From the NCBI RefSeq assembly GCF_003261055.1, contig NZ_CP030073.1:9052001-9116000 (forward strand): 64,000 nt of DNA, written 5' to 3'. Shown here one piece after another: positions 1 to 8,354 of the stretch. Source of the DNA: Streptomyces cadmiisoli. GTDB lineage: Bacteria; Actinomycetota; Actinomycetes; Streptomycetales; Streptomycetaceae. Both the position numbers and the translations under genes were made by a program. The notes beneath the pieces are model-generated. The model had not been told where the DNA came from. It ran no database searches and saw only the letters and a list, made by a program, of their open reading frames with translations. Within the stretch, counting starts at the first letter, position 1, and each line of letters starts with the position of its first letter.

Positions 1-255
1 GCCGCGTTTTTCCATGCGCGTCAGCTGATGGGCTACGCGGCTCTTGTCCCAGTCGAGAGACTCGGAGAGTTCGCCGACGCGCATCTCACGGCCGGCGGCC
101 TGCCACAGAGTAACTAGCACGCTGAATTCCGCTTGCGAAATTCCACTACGACGCTGAAGGTCACGCTCCAGCTCCCTGGTGAGTAGGCGCTGTGCGCGCA
201 GCCAGGTGTCCCAGAACTTCCGCTCCTCAGGATCCAGTGATCGAGGTTTCGTCAT
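1..255 (-). CDS. MarR-family transcriptional regulator, N-terminal part (runs off window)
   Basis: Reading the minus strand from the ATG at 255 gives 85 codons open to the window edge. The protein begins MTKPRSLDPEERKFWDTWLR and continues with ISQAEFSVLVTLWQAAGREM, then RVGELSESLDWDKSRVAHQL and TRMEKRG. This is the first helix plus most of the winged helix-turn-helix of MarR regulators, which bind palindromic operators as dimers and often respond to phenolic or oxidant ligands. The C-terminal dimerisation part lies outside the window, so ligand and target cannot be judged. The region upstream of its start (256-519) holds no gene. Family assignment is firm; function is not. Confidence 0.85.
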   Translation of the reverse strand, partial: MTKPRSLDPEERKFWDTWLRAQRLLTRELERDLQRRSGISQAEFSVLVTLWQAAGREMRVGELSESLDWDKSRVAHQLTRMEKRG

Positions 256-519
256 GTTATCAATTTACCGTGACCTGCACAGTTGCCACTTCAACTCCTT
301 CCGTCAAGGTCAGCGCCTGCACCTGCGGCCTGATGACCTTTCCCCACTCGCTGACACCGCCGAGCATGCCGATGGGGAACGCCAGATCCCCTCGGCAACC
401 ATCAAAACCTCCTGCTCGGCCCCGGCACCGCCTTACCCGCCAGGTCATAAGCGTCCTCGGAGAAGCCGGCGCCGCCGTTGCCTGGGCCGGCGAACACGGC
501 GTCCGCTACTACGCCGAGC

Positions 520-931
520 GGACATGACCCGCTTCCCCTCCGCCAAGCACCTGGCCTCCTGGACAGGGGTCTGCCCCGGTCACCACGAGTCCGCCGGCCG
601 CGCCAAGAGCACCAAGGTCCGACCCGGCAACTGCTACCTCAAGGGCGCACTGGGTCTGGCCGCGTTCGGAGCCAGCCGCATCAAGGACACGTTCTTACAG
701 GCCCGCTACCGACGCCTGACCAGCCGCCGTGGCCAAATGAGAGCCCTGGTCGCCGTCGAGCACTCCATCCTCTCAACGGTGTGGCACATGCTCACGCAGG
801 ACACCCGCTTCCACGATCTCGGCGGCGACTACTACACCACACACAACCCCGAACGCGCCCTGCGCCGGATCACCCGGCAAGCCAACGCGCTCGGCCTGAC
901 CGTCCGCTTCGAACCCATCGAAGCGGCGTGA
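520..931 (+). pseudogene. IS110-family transposase, C-terminal relic
   Basis: The frame reads DMTRFPSAKHLASWTGVCPG, then HHESAGRAKSTKVRPGNCYL, and ends in a plausible native C-terminus at the TGA near 931. This is the C-terminal Transposase_20-type part of IS110 transposases, including the conserved ESAGR serine region. The N-terminal DEDD (RuvC-like) half is missing and upstream sequence is in other frames, so it is a dead fragment. It abuts an IstB relic, so two old insertions meet here. Confidence 0.7.
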
Positions 932-972
932 CACTGGTTGCCTGGAGGCAGTCAGACGTTATTTTCGGATCA

Positions 973-1297
973 GGGGTGGCCGGTCAGCAACTCAGCACTT
1001 ACCTGCGGCCCAGCGTCCTGGTGGTCGATGAGGTCGGCTACCAGCCCCTCGAACGCGCCGCGGCGAACCTGGTCTTCCAGGTCATCTCCAAGCGCTACGA
1101 GAAGGGCTCGATCATCCTCACCTCGAACAAGACCTTCAGCCCCAGATGAATGGGGCCAGCTCTTCGGCGACGAAGTCTTGGCCACCGCGATCCTCGACCG
1201 GCTCCTCCACCACTGCGACGTGGTCTCCATCAACGGCCCCAGCTACCGGCTCAATAACCGACTGGCGGCCATCGAACGGGACACCCAAGTGGCCTGA
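973..1297 (+). pseudogene. IS21-type helper ATPase (IstB) C-terminal relic, frameshifted
   Basis: The first part reads LRPSVLVVDEVGYQPLERAA (Walker B VVDE) followed by NLVFQVISKRYEKGSIILTS and NKTF. Near 1145 the frame changes and the text resumes as EWGQLFGDEVLATAILDRLL, HHCDVVSINGPSYRLNNRLA. Together this is the C-terminal half of IstB, the AAA+ target-selection ATPase of IS21 elements. The Walker A half is absent and a short insertion breaks the frame, so it is non-functional. Confidence 0.75.
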
Positions 1298-1499
1298 CAC
1301 TGAGCACGTCTATCCGTACTTGGTTGAGCCACTGCAAGGAGTACGCCGACACCAGTTGTCGCAGGCAGGAGGGCATACGGGAAGATGGGCTCGCGGGCAT
1401 GGACTCGCTCGGTGCTCATACGGACTCGTCACCCACATGATCACCACCGGTCATGCCTGTTCTGCATCCAGGGGACCGCTGCCCACAGACGCTGACAAC

Positions 1500-1736
1500 C
1501 GATCACATGAGGGACCCGGCAGGCGAACCGCCCACCTCGAGACTTCTCAAGGCCCTGCCCTCCACACCGGCACCGGACCACGCGTCATGGCCACCTTCCG
1601 CAACCTCGGTATCGGCCTGCTCGAGGCCCTTGGCGCTGCCAATATCGCCAAGACCACCCGGGCAATCCGCGACCAGCCCGAACGAGCCCACCCACTCCTG
1701 GGCATCACCAACAACCCCGACGCTCAGGGAACTTGA
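1500..1736 (+). pseudogene. DDE transposase C-terminal relic (ISAs1-like)
   Basis: The end of this frame reads GPRVMATFRNLGIGLLEALG followed by AANIAKTTRAIRDQPERAHP and LLGITNNPDAQGT, then a stop. The GPRVMATFRNLAIGLLR-type ending is known from ISAs1-like DDE transposases common in Streptomyces. The upstream catalytic region is not recognisable between 1300 and 1500. This is a 3' relic only; the exact IS family is a judgement from memory of the ending. Confidence 0.55.
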
Positions 1737-1776
1737 TCAAGCCCTGGCGTGGGGTGCTCCAGAGTGGACATGGAGT

Positions 1777-2301
1777 TCATGACGGTTCCGGGAGAATCAC
1801 CGAATTCATCAGCCGACCCAGCGTTTCCCCTCGCGTGATTTGCTCCGGGTCGGTGACCGGCGGCGGCGCCTCACCCGGCCGTGCGGGCAGGGCGTGATCG
1901 ACGAAAATCTGCTCCAGACCCGGAGGTGTGTACATGAAGATCATCTTGGCGGCGTGGTTGCCTTTGTTCGTGAAACGATGACGCACCCCTCGAGGGATGT
2001 AGATGAAGTCACCTGCCACCGCAGTGAAGATGTGATCGCCGTCCAGGAACTCCAGTTCTCCGCTGAGAATGTAGAACGTCTCGTCCTCATCCGGATGTGC
2101 GTGGGGAATCGGACCGCCGCCCGCCGGAACTGTGGCCTCGATGAAACCGAACCCACCGTTCGTCTGCGCACCTGTGGCTTTGACCGTATAGACGTCACCC
2201 GCGGACCATACGGTCGGACCCTGACCTGACGGAACGTAGAGCGCGCCGCGCTTGTTCCAGTGCGGGTCGTCGGGGTGCAGTTCGGCCAGCGAAAAGGTCA
2301 T
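1777..2301 (-). CDS. cupin-domain protein
   Basis: A 174-residue single-domain cupin. The double-stranded beta-helix is visible through motif 1 (HAHPDEDETFYILSGELEF) and motif 2 (AGDFIYIPRGVRHRF), with the His/His/Glu/His set expected for metal binding. The ATG at 2301 (MTFSLAELHP) is chosen because the residues a longer reading would add are arginine-rich and not cupin-like. No signal peptide is seen, so it is probably cytoplasmic. Proteins of this type include quercetin-dioxygenase-like enzymes and isomerases; the substrate cannot be inferred. It lies downstream of the monooxygenase at 2523-4316 on the same strand but a strong hairpin separates them, so separate transcription is likely. Confidence 0.85.
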   Translation of the reverse strand: MTFSLAELHPDDPHWNKRGALYVPSGQGPTVWSAGDVYTVKATGAQTNGGFGFIEATVPAGGGPIPHAHPDEDETFYILSGELEFLDGDHIFTAVAGDFIYIPRGVRHRFTNKGNHAAKMIFMYTPPGLEQIFVDHALPARPGEAPPPVTDPEQITRGETLGRLMNSVILPEPS

Positions 2302-2473
2302 AAAGATCTCGATTCTGATCTGAGTTATGCAAACAGAAGGTGCCCGGCACTCGTCGGCGTGGCCTCGAACTCGCCGTTCCGCACGTCGATGCCGCCCTCG
2401 GCTGCCCGACCGCATGGCCGCACCACAAACGCCGACGCGCTAGTGGACAGAGCATCAGGGAAGACATGTGCCT

Positions 2474-2514
2474 GGAGGCGGCCCGCACGCCGATGACCGG
2501 TGCGGGCCGCCTCC
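2474..2514 (-). terminator. Rho-independent-type terminator after the FAD monooxygenase
   Basis: Perfect 15-bp inverted repeat (2474-2488 with 2500-2514) around an 11-nt loop, starting 9 bp past the monooxygenase stop at 2523. As is common in Streptomyces there is no clear U-tract. It separates the monooxygenase from the cupin gene. Confidence 0.75.
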
Positions 2515-2522
2515 GGCAGTGG

Positions 2523-4316
2523 TCACTCGCCGTCGGTGTGCAGGATCCGGCGGAAGGCGGCGGAGAGCACGGCCGCCGGGTCGTCGACCGACGCGGCGGA
2601 GCGGAAGGCGACATGTCCGTCCGGACGGACGAGCACCGCACCGGTGGTGGATATCTCCCGCTGCTTGGTCCACGCCAGTCGGGTGTCGACGAAGTCCACG
2701 TCACCGAGGCCCACCCGGGCCGCGCGCAGCGGGAGCTTCCGCTGCTCGGCGATCTGGGTGGCGGCTTCCACCCAGTCGTGGCCGTCCTCGCCCGCGATGA
2801 GGGCGAAGTGACCGCCGTGGATGAGTTCACGCAGTGCGGTGCGCTCACCGGCGCGGTCGACCCAGGCGTGGGGCAGTGGGTGGCCTGGGCGTGTGCTGGG
2901 CTGGTAGAGACGGATCGCGTCCAGCGGGGCGGGCGCCGGGGTGCTGTCGCCGACGATCGCGGGGGAGTCGTAGGTGTACCCGAAGTCGGTGTTGTGCTGG
3001 TGGAAGACCAGGGTCAGGTTGCCCAGCCACTGGGTGAACGCGTGCCGCCGCTCGACCGCACCGGGGCCGTCCTCCCAGAACAGCCGCAGCGCGGCCCAGT
3101 TCTCCTCCGCGCTCTTGTCGGGGGAGAGCCCCATCACCTCGGCGGCTCCGAACTGGGCGGGTGCGGCCTGCATCGCGGTGTCCAGGTTGTGCTGGTTGAC
3201 CGGGCGGCGTTCGGCGGAGTAGGTGTCGAGCAGGGCGTCGCCGGCACGACCGTCGAGGACGGCGGCGAGCTTCCAGCACAGGTTATAGGCGTCCTGGACG
3301 GCCGCGTTCAGACCGAGACCGCCGGCAGGCGGGACCTTGTGCGCGGCGTCTCCGAGCATGAACACCCGTCCGGCCCGGAAGTCGTCGGCGAGGTAGCCTC
3401 CCATGTCCCACTCGGCGATCGTCAGGACCTCGATGTCGATGTCGGGGAGCCCCACCGCCTCGCGGGCCCACTGCACCATCTTCTCCGGCTGCGAGGCGTC
3501 CATGCCCTCCCCGGTGACGTGCAGGACCCACTCCTTGGACTTCCGCCCCCACTCGGGGCCCTCCGGCACCAGTACGGCACCCCAGCCCAGGTGCCGCGGG
3601 TGGTCGGGGTTGAAGATCCAGTGGAAGACCGCGTCCTCCGCCTCGTCGAGATACGGCGAGAGATCCATCGACAGGTACATGCTGGTCAAGGTCATGATCT
3701 TCTCCGGACCGGAGAGCTGGACCCCTGCCAACTCGCCCACGGTCCGCCCGCCGTCGGCACCGAGGAGATAGCGGGACCGGACGGTGTAGGTCTCACCGGT
3801 ACCGCGGTCGAGGACCGTGGAGGTCACACCCGCCGCGTCCTGCTCCAGGCCCACCAGCTCGTGGTTGAACCTGATCGCGGCGTGGTCGTACCGCTCCGCG
3901 TGCTTCTTGAGGACGGGCTCGGAGCGCCGCAGGGACAGGTTCGCCGCGGCCTGCGGACTGGCGGCCACGTACTCGGGGTCGGTGTAGCCCCCGCCCCATG
4001 CCTCGATGGAGCCGATGCGGCGCCCGTGCCCGTTCTTCGGCCCCCCGCCCGCGAGTCCGGAGAGAAACCCGATGCGGGACATGTACTCCTGAGGGGCGCC
4101 CTTCGCCCGGATCTGGGAATCGACACCCATGTCGGCGAAGATCTCCATGCTGCGCTGGTTGAGCATGTGCGCCCGGGGCACGTGCGTGGTGCTCGGGTAG
4201 CGCGTCACCAGCAGGGACTCGATGCCCAGGCGGGACAGGAGAATCGACGAGGTCAAGCCGGCCCCACCGCCACCGACGATCAGGACGGGAATTTCAACAT
4301 CGTACTTCTTCGTCAT
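2523..4316 (-). CDS. FAD-dependent aromatic monooxygenase (PheA/TfdB type)
   Basis: 597 residues, the usual length for three-domain aromatic hydroxylases with a C-terminal thioredoxin-like domain. Visible motifs: the Rossmann FAD site VPVLIVGGGGAGLTSSILL-type with GGGGAG at about residues 15-20, the DG motif (YLLGADGGRTVG) near residue 188, and the GD motif (RVFMLGDAAHKVPPAGG) near residue 322. Such enzymes hydroxylate phenols or polyketide aromatic rings with NAD(P)H and O2 in the cytoplasm. The ATG at 4316 (MTKKYDVEIP) puts the FAD motif at its normal distance; a reading from 4499 adds a sequence unlike the family. It is transcribed alone and ends in a hairpin. The substrate is unknown. A second, unrelated-looking FAD monooxygenase lies at 27967-29469. 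Confidence 0.88.
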   Translation of the reverse strand: MTKKYDVEIPVLIVGGGGAGLTSSILLSRLGIESLLVTRYPSTTHVPRAHMLNQRSMEIFADMGVDSQIRAKGAPQEYMSRIGFLSGLAGGGPKNGHGRRIGSIEAWGGGYTDPEYVAASPQAAANLSLRRSEPVLKKHAERYDHAAIRFNHELVGLEQDAAGVTSTVLDRGTGETYTVRSRYLLGADGGRTVGELAGVQLSGPEKIMTLTSMYLSMDLSPYLDEAEDAVFHWIFNPDHPRHLGWGAVLVPEGPEWGRKSKEWVLHVTGEGMDASQPEKMVQWAREAVGLPDIDIEVLTIAEWDMGGYLADDFRAGRVFMLGDAAHKVPPAGGLGLNAAVQDAYNLCWKLAAVLDGRAGDALLDTYSAERRPVNQHNLDTAMQAAPAQFGAAEVMGLSPDKSAEENWAALRLFWEDGPGAVERRHAFTQWLGNLTLVFHQHNTDFGYTYDSPAIVGDSTPAPAPLDAIRLYQPSTRPGHPLPHAWVDRAGERTALRELIHGGHFALIAGEDGHDWVEAATQIAEQRKLPLRAARVGLGDVDFVDTRLAWTKQREISTTGAVLVRPDGHVAFRSAASVDDPAAVLSAAFRRILHTDGE

Positions 4317-4553
4317 CGGCCGATACCTTTTCGTGTCGCAAAAGTGTTGACATGTACGCGCGAGTGTGAAGGAGAGTGAGTCATCTCCGTAGCGTAAATC
4401 ACAATCACGCCGAGTTTTCCTCAGGTGTGGAATATGGTGCCAGTGTGCCGGGCGCGACCTCGGGTCGCCGATCAACCGCCGGGCCCGGAAGTAGGGCACT
4501 CATGTTACCTGTTTACGCAAACTGCCCGGCAACGCGTTGCTCGAACACTGATC

Positions 4554-4937
4554 TCAGCAGGCCCACGTGGCCATCGAGGAGTACCTGTCGTTCATTAGAT
4601 ACGAGACGTTCTGACCGTACCAGCCATAGACCATGTACTCGACGGTGCCCGAATAGTTCACATCATTGTAGAACGCCGCGCACCGGTCGGTGTTCTTCTG
4701 GACGGACGAAATGCTGTCGTTCAGGTTGACACCATTCGTGTAATAAAGGTGCCTGAAGTCCGAGTAGGCCGCGTAGGGGTCGAGCACGCGCGCGGAACCC
4801 GTGAAGTTGGCGTTCTGGTAAACGCAAATCTGATTTCCGCGGCATTCATATGCAGCGCTAGCTTGGGGTGCCACAACCACACTTGCCGCGAACGCCAGTG
4901 CCGTCATGGGAAGTACAGTAGCAAATTTCTTGATCAT
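4554..4937 (-). CDS. secreted I36-type peptidase-inhibitor-like protein
   Basis: 127 residues. The N-terminus MIKKFATVLPMTALAFAASV plus VVAPQASA/AYEC is a clear Sec signal peptide with cleavage after ASA. The mature part is a small cysteine-containing beta/gamma-crystallin-like domain: CRGNQICVYQNANFTGSARV, then NDSISSVQKNTDRCAAFYND and a second NxSGT strand. This is the pattern of peptidase inhibitor family I36 (SMI type, an inhibitor of Streptomyces metalloproteases). The ATG at 4937 follows an AGGGAAAA sequence and starts the signal peptide. Base composition is less GC-rich than its neighbours. It sits near two protease-rich regions, but its real target is unknown. A sequence-related secreted protein is encoded at 6794-7207. 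Confidence 0.8.
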   Translation of the reverse strand: MIKKFATVLPMTALAFAASVVVAPQASAAYECRGNQICVYQNANFTGSARVLDPYAAYSDFRHLYYTNGVNLNDSISSVQKNTDRCAAFYNDVNYSGTVEYMVYGWYGQNVSYLMNDRYSSMATWAC

Positions 4938-5078
4938 TGCAGGATTTTCCCTTTTAGATCGATGACGATACTGCAAAGCAGTGGCCCGGCAGAGTTGACA
5001 AGATTCAGTTCTGACGGGCAGGTGGACGAGCCCGCAAGGGCGTGTGAACTGAGGCGCCTTCGCGAGGGTTCCAGATCG

Positions 5079-5111
5079 TTCGGCCCGGGTACGTGGCGGA
5101 CCCGGGCCGAA
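5079..5111 (-). terminator. terminator after duplicated-domain lipoprotein 1
   Basis: Perfect 12-bp inverted repeat (5079-5090 with 5100-5111), 9-nt loop, about 20 bp beyond the stop codon at 5133. Confidence 0.7.
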
Positions 5112-5132
5112 TATCCCTGCGGAGGTCCTGAG

Positions 5133-6353
5133 TCAGCTGCCGCTGGAGCGCTGCCACACCGGGTCGAGGGCCATCTGCTTGAGTTGCCGGATGTCCAGTG
5201 CGGGTTCGCTGCGGTCGGGGGGTAGCCCGTAAGCGCGTGCATTGACCGCCGAAATCACGACGCGCAGGCCGTTCTTACGGAGGGCGTCGACGCTCCATTC
5301 GACCGCTCCCTTGCCGCCCCGGGGAGCAGCTCGCTTATTGATTCTGATGCGAGTGCCATCGGGCAGAGTGGCAGCCTTCTTGAACAGCTCTGTCATGCCG
5401 GAGTCGTCCGGCTTCCACCGCTGGACGTTGGAGGTGACGAGACTCTTGCCGCGGCTGTCGTCGACGACGATGTGACCAAAGCCCTCCGACCCGCCCCGCC
5501 GACTGGCGTGCAGATCTGCCGGCAGCAAGTGCTCGATGGTTCGGCTGATCTGTTCGCCGGTCATTCTCGGTGCCGATTCCGTCCGGGCGCCGGAGGGCGG
5601 CGCAGGGATCGAAGACAGAACGGGCTTCCAGGCACTCGAGGTGGCAATGTCCGAGATCTGCTTGAGGGTCAATGGCAGCGGGGTGTCACCAGCCGCTGTC
5701 TTGTCGCCGGGATCGCCGACCTCGGACACGTAAACATGCCCACCGTCCTTGTACGCCAGCAGTGTGCTGAACAGCCTTGCGCCGGACGGATCGTCCTCGT
5801 TCTTCGGCGACTGGTCCCGCACGAGGACTGCTCCACCGGGCAGTTGAGTCTCGGTGCATTGGCTGTACGGGTGGTAGGCCGTGTCAGGACACCGCATGAC
5901 CTGCTCGGGAACCGGCACGGGATACTTGTTGAGGATCACCGTTACCTTCGCTGCCCTACCACCCCTGTCGAAGACCAGTTGGGCTGAGGGCGGCGGTCCC
6001 GACTTGTCGCCCAGCCCCTTACCCTGCTGCGACGAGAACTTCCCTTCAGGTAGCAGATTCTCGAGAAGAGACACCATGCGCTGGGCTGATACCGGCGTCG
6101 GGGCGGACGTAGGGGACTGGCCGTCAGCATCGATGGAGGTGCAACCTGCGAGCACAACGGCGCTCAGGCCAGCCGACAGGACCGAGGAAAATATGCGCCG
6201 CCGCTCTGCAAAGCTACCGTCCACCTGTGCCACACGGACACGAGCCGGAAGCCTTATGGCTGTCGCCGATGGAGATTTCCGCACTCGTGAACCGCCTGCA
6301 ATCGTCGTGGAAATGGGTTGTGGGACCGACTGGCGAGGCCCCATGGAGTCCAT
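5133..6353 (-). CDS. duplicated-domain lipoprotein, copy 1 (unknown function)
   Basis: 406 residues when started at the ATG at 6353. A lipobox (VVLAGC) places the lipidated cysteine at residue 71, after an unusually long N-terminal stretch. The mature protein has two related halves. Half one starts VSAQRMVSLLENLLPEGKFS and ends near TLKQISDIATSSAWKPVL; half two starts MTGEQISRTIEHLLPADLHA and ends DIRQLKQMALDPVWQRSSGS. I do not recognise a named family. A paralogue with the same architecture lies at 51724-52932 on the other strand, with its Cys also at residue 71 when started equivalently, which supports this start. A decayed third copy begins at about 35800. It is probably membrane-anchored outside the cell. 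A terminator follows. The start could lie nearer the lipobox, for example at a GTG about 25 residues before it. Confidence 0.75.
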   Translation of the reverse strand: MDSMGPRQSVPQPISTTIAGGSRVRKSPSATAIRLPARVRVAQVDGSFAERRRIFSSVLSAGLSAVVLAGCTSIDADGQSPTSAPTPVSAQRMVSLLENLLPEGKFSSQQGKGLGDKSGPPPSAQLVFDRGGRAAKVTVILNKYPVPVPEQVMRCPDTAYHPYSQCTETQLPGGAVLVRDQSPKNEDDPSGARLFSTLLAYKDGGHVYVSEVGDPGDKTAAGDTPLPLTLKQISDIATSSAWKPVLSSIPAPPSGARTESAPRMTGEQISRTIEHLLPADLHASRRGGSEGFGHIVVDDSRGKSLVTSNVQRWKPDDSGMTELFKKAATLPDGTRIRINKRAAPRGGKGAVEWSVDALRKNGLRVVISAVNARAYGLPPDRSEPALDIRQLKQMALDPVWQRSSGS

Positions 6354-6793
6354 AAACATTAAAGACCACCGCGTAACGGCTTTTCGGAAGGTTTGAACCG
6401 GGGAAGGCCGGAGTGTTGAGGGCACCTACAGCAATGACGCGCACACAGGAGCACGCAACCGGAGGAGCACAAAAATCCCGGCCGACATGGCCCGAGCGTC
6501 GGGGCTGGCCTCCACAAGCCATGGGTGTCCTAGTGCGAGTGAGACAAGATCTGCTATAGCGTGCCGCCGAATGGTGTGGCCGATAGCGCTATAAAATCCC
6601 AGCTCACAACCGGAACAGGGGCACACGGCGGCTGCGCTCACCGTGATGGGCCGTCAGCCTGTGGCCCTGGCGGCGAGCCGCCGTTCTGCCACCTGGCGGC
6701 TGATTATCGGTGAAGACTACAAGCGTTATCGGCTACACGGCTCTAATGGGGGCAAAAGCCTAGGAGAGTGTCGCTGCCGCCCCCGTTTCCGCG
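6354..6793. other. gene-free stretch
   Basis: Upstream of lipoprotein 1. No coding frame resembles a protein. It should hold the lipoprotein promoter, but no clear -35/-10 pair or TTGA-N4-TCAA palindrome was found. Confidence 0.5.
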
Positions 6794-7207
6794 TCAGTTG
6801 TAGGCGGGACCATACGAGGAGATGGCGTCGTTGTAAGGGTAATTCAGCACGCTCCACGTAAACATGGGGTCGAAAAATCCGTAGGTTCCCGTATAATTCG
6901 CGTTATTCCACGTCTGGAGGCCGTATTCGTTCGTCTTGATGGACGAGATTGTGTCGTTCCACAAGTATTCGACGTAATTCGTCCATTCGGGCTTGGTGTA
7001 GCCGCCCAGGCAATAGCCTTGCGAACCCACCAGGTAGCGGCGGTCACACATTTGCCACTGGTGGATTGAGGCCGAGGTGGAGGCCGAGGTGGCCGAGGGG
7101 GAGGCCGAGGAGGAGGCCGAAGCTGAGGTGGAGGTGACGCCGACGAGTGCGCCGGCGCACGTGAAGGCTGCAGCAGCCCCCAGAGCGACCTTGTTGGGGT
7201 TTCGCAT
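6794..7207 (-). CDS. secreted I36-like small protein with Ser/Ala linker
   Basis: 137 residues. Signal peptide MRNPNKVALGAAAAFTCAGA followed by LVGVTSTSASA, then a serine/alanine low-complexity linker to about residue 47. The mature domain contains two repeats of the NDxISS motif (WNDTISSIKTNEYGLQTWNN and YNDAISSYGPAYN) and NxNYTGT, matching the pattern of the I36-type protein at 4554-4937 (NDSISSVQKN, VNYSGT). It has few cysteines. It is probably an exported inhibitor-like or wall-associated protein. A TTGA-N4-TCAAG element lies 69 bp upstream of the start. Base composition is less GC-rich than average. The I36 assignment is weaker than for the first gene. Confidence 0.72.
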   Translation of the reverse strand: MRNPNKVALGAAAAFTCAGALVGVTSTSASASSSASPSATSASTSASIHQWQMCDRRYLVGSQGYCLGGYTKPEWTNYVEYLWNDTISSIKTNEYGLQTWNNANYTGTYGFFDPMFTWSVLNYPYNDAISSYGPAYN

Positions 7208-7276
7208 GTGCTCTCTCTTTATGGAAGGCCAGGCTTCTTTCGCTTGTCACGACAGAACAGCCCCGGCCGGAGAAGC

Positions 7277-7288
7277 TTGACCGTTCAA
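7277..7288 (-). promoter_or_regulatory. TTGA-N4-TCAAG element upstream of I36-like gene
   Basis: TTGACCGTTCAA inside the perfect-arm palindrome GCTTGA-N4-TCAAGC (7275-7290). Read toward the I36-like gene it is TTGAACGGTCAAG. It belongs to a set of six such sites in the window, all in non-coding DNA. Confidence 0.55.
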
Positions 7289-7479
7289 GCATATGAAATT
7301 GCGAATGCTGCGTCAAGTGCCGGTTCGTCCGGCCCCTGCTACCGGCCACGTATCCTTTCGTCACTCGTGGAACCGTCCGATGAAGAGCAGCCTCCCCGTT
7401 CTACTTCGGATGGCTGTGCATCAGGGTGAAGCGGTGGTTTCGGTTGCTTGTTGCTGGGCTGGGCCTGGCAGGGGCCCGA

Positions 7480-7665
7480 CGACGCGGGTCGGGTTCTCCA
7501 GGGTTCCTCGGGTGGTGGGTGGCCATAGACGGGATCCACCCGGACCATGCGGCCGACGATCGAGGTCGACGCCGCCATCGAGACGGGGACGCCCTCCGGG
7601 GCCTGCCGGAACGTGAAGTGCATGTCGCCGAAACGCGAGTCTTCCCGGGAGCCGACGTCGATCAA
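7480..7665 (-). pseudogene. possible GNAT acetyltransferase relic
   Basis: The minus frame reads FRQAPEGVPVSMAASTSIVG then RMVRVDPVYGHPPPEEP, which resembles the core strand pair of GNAT N-acetyltransferases just before the acetyl-CoA loop (ARVGPVYTPPExRGRG). The acetyl-CoA-binding part itself is not readable and no full frame exists. Low confidence. Confidence 0.3.
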
Positions 7666-7944
7666 GTCGATGGAGCGCTGCTCCCCGATGTCGACGTTGA
7701 GAACTCACGGCACCAGTGCGCGATTTGGTCACGGTCCTTGCCCGTGAGACGGCCCTGGCCTTCCGGTCGCGGCTGCGGCGGGGTGAGCGCGCCGAGATGA
7801 GCGTATCCACCGGGGGTGGCCGAGGGCGTGGCAGGGACCTGCCATCGCGCAGGTGTGGGATGGCAGTGCGGTGACGCCTGCGGGCTAGGTGTTTTCCTCA
7901 GTTGCGGAAAAACTCTCTGGAGCCTTACACTCCACGTTGTACGA

Positions 7945-8262
7945 ACGAGTAGGAGCGGCGAATGGGCCGTGCATCGCCGCTCAATGCGGCCTGCCTGCCA
8001 GGCGACGAGCCGGTGCCCACGGTCCAGCTGGCCGCTGCTCATGACCTGTCACCCAGCCACCTGAACAAGGTGCTCCAATGCCTGGTCAGGGCTGGCATCC
8101 TGCAGTCCATGTCGGGACTGCGAGGCGCTTGCCGCTTGGCTCGCCCCCTGGCGACGATTTCGATGCTGGCCGTAGTGACGGCGGTCGAAGGCGATCAGTC
8201 GGTCTACCACTGTGCGGAGATCCGCCAGCATGGCACCGTCGGGGAACAGTTTCCGAAAGCAG
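7945..8262 (+). pseudogene. Rrf2-family regulator relic
   Basis: The readable core is TVQLAAAHDLSPSHLNKVLQ, CLVRAGILQSMSGLRGACRL, ARPLATISMLAVVTAVEGDQ and SVYHCAEIRQHG. This matches the winged helix and following segment of Rrf2 regulators (LAAAHxLSPxYLxKVLQxLVRAGILxSxxGxxGGYxLARP). The first helix (GEWAVH) is in another frame, so the 5' end is broken, and the C-terminus runs into unrelated sequence. It is open to the start of the next gene only by chance. Confidence 0.65.
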
Positions 8263-8354
8263 CTTCTCCAGGCCCGCCCGGTGAAGACTGCAAACATTTG
8301 CCGCGCACTCGGCCCCACCTGAGTAAACGCACCTTGCACGAGAACTGGTACCAA

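Noticed and set aside
2340..4379. Very long plus-strand open frame opposite the FAD monooxygenase
   Set aside because: Shadow of the minus-strand gene; the real frame has FAD motifs, this one has none and no ribosome site.
4529..4540. Perfect 12-bp palindrome GCAACGCGTTGC after the I36 gene
   Set aside because: No loop, so not a terminator, and no second copy or linked promoter to suggest an operator.
5655..5665. TTGAGGGTCAA inside lipoprotein copy 1
   Set aside because: Spacer is three, not four bases, and it lies inside a coding region.
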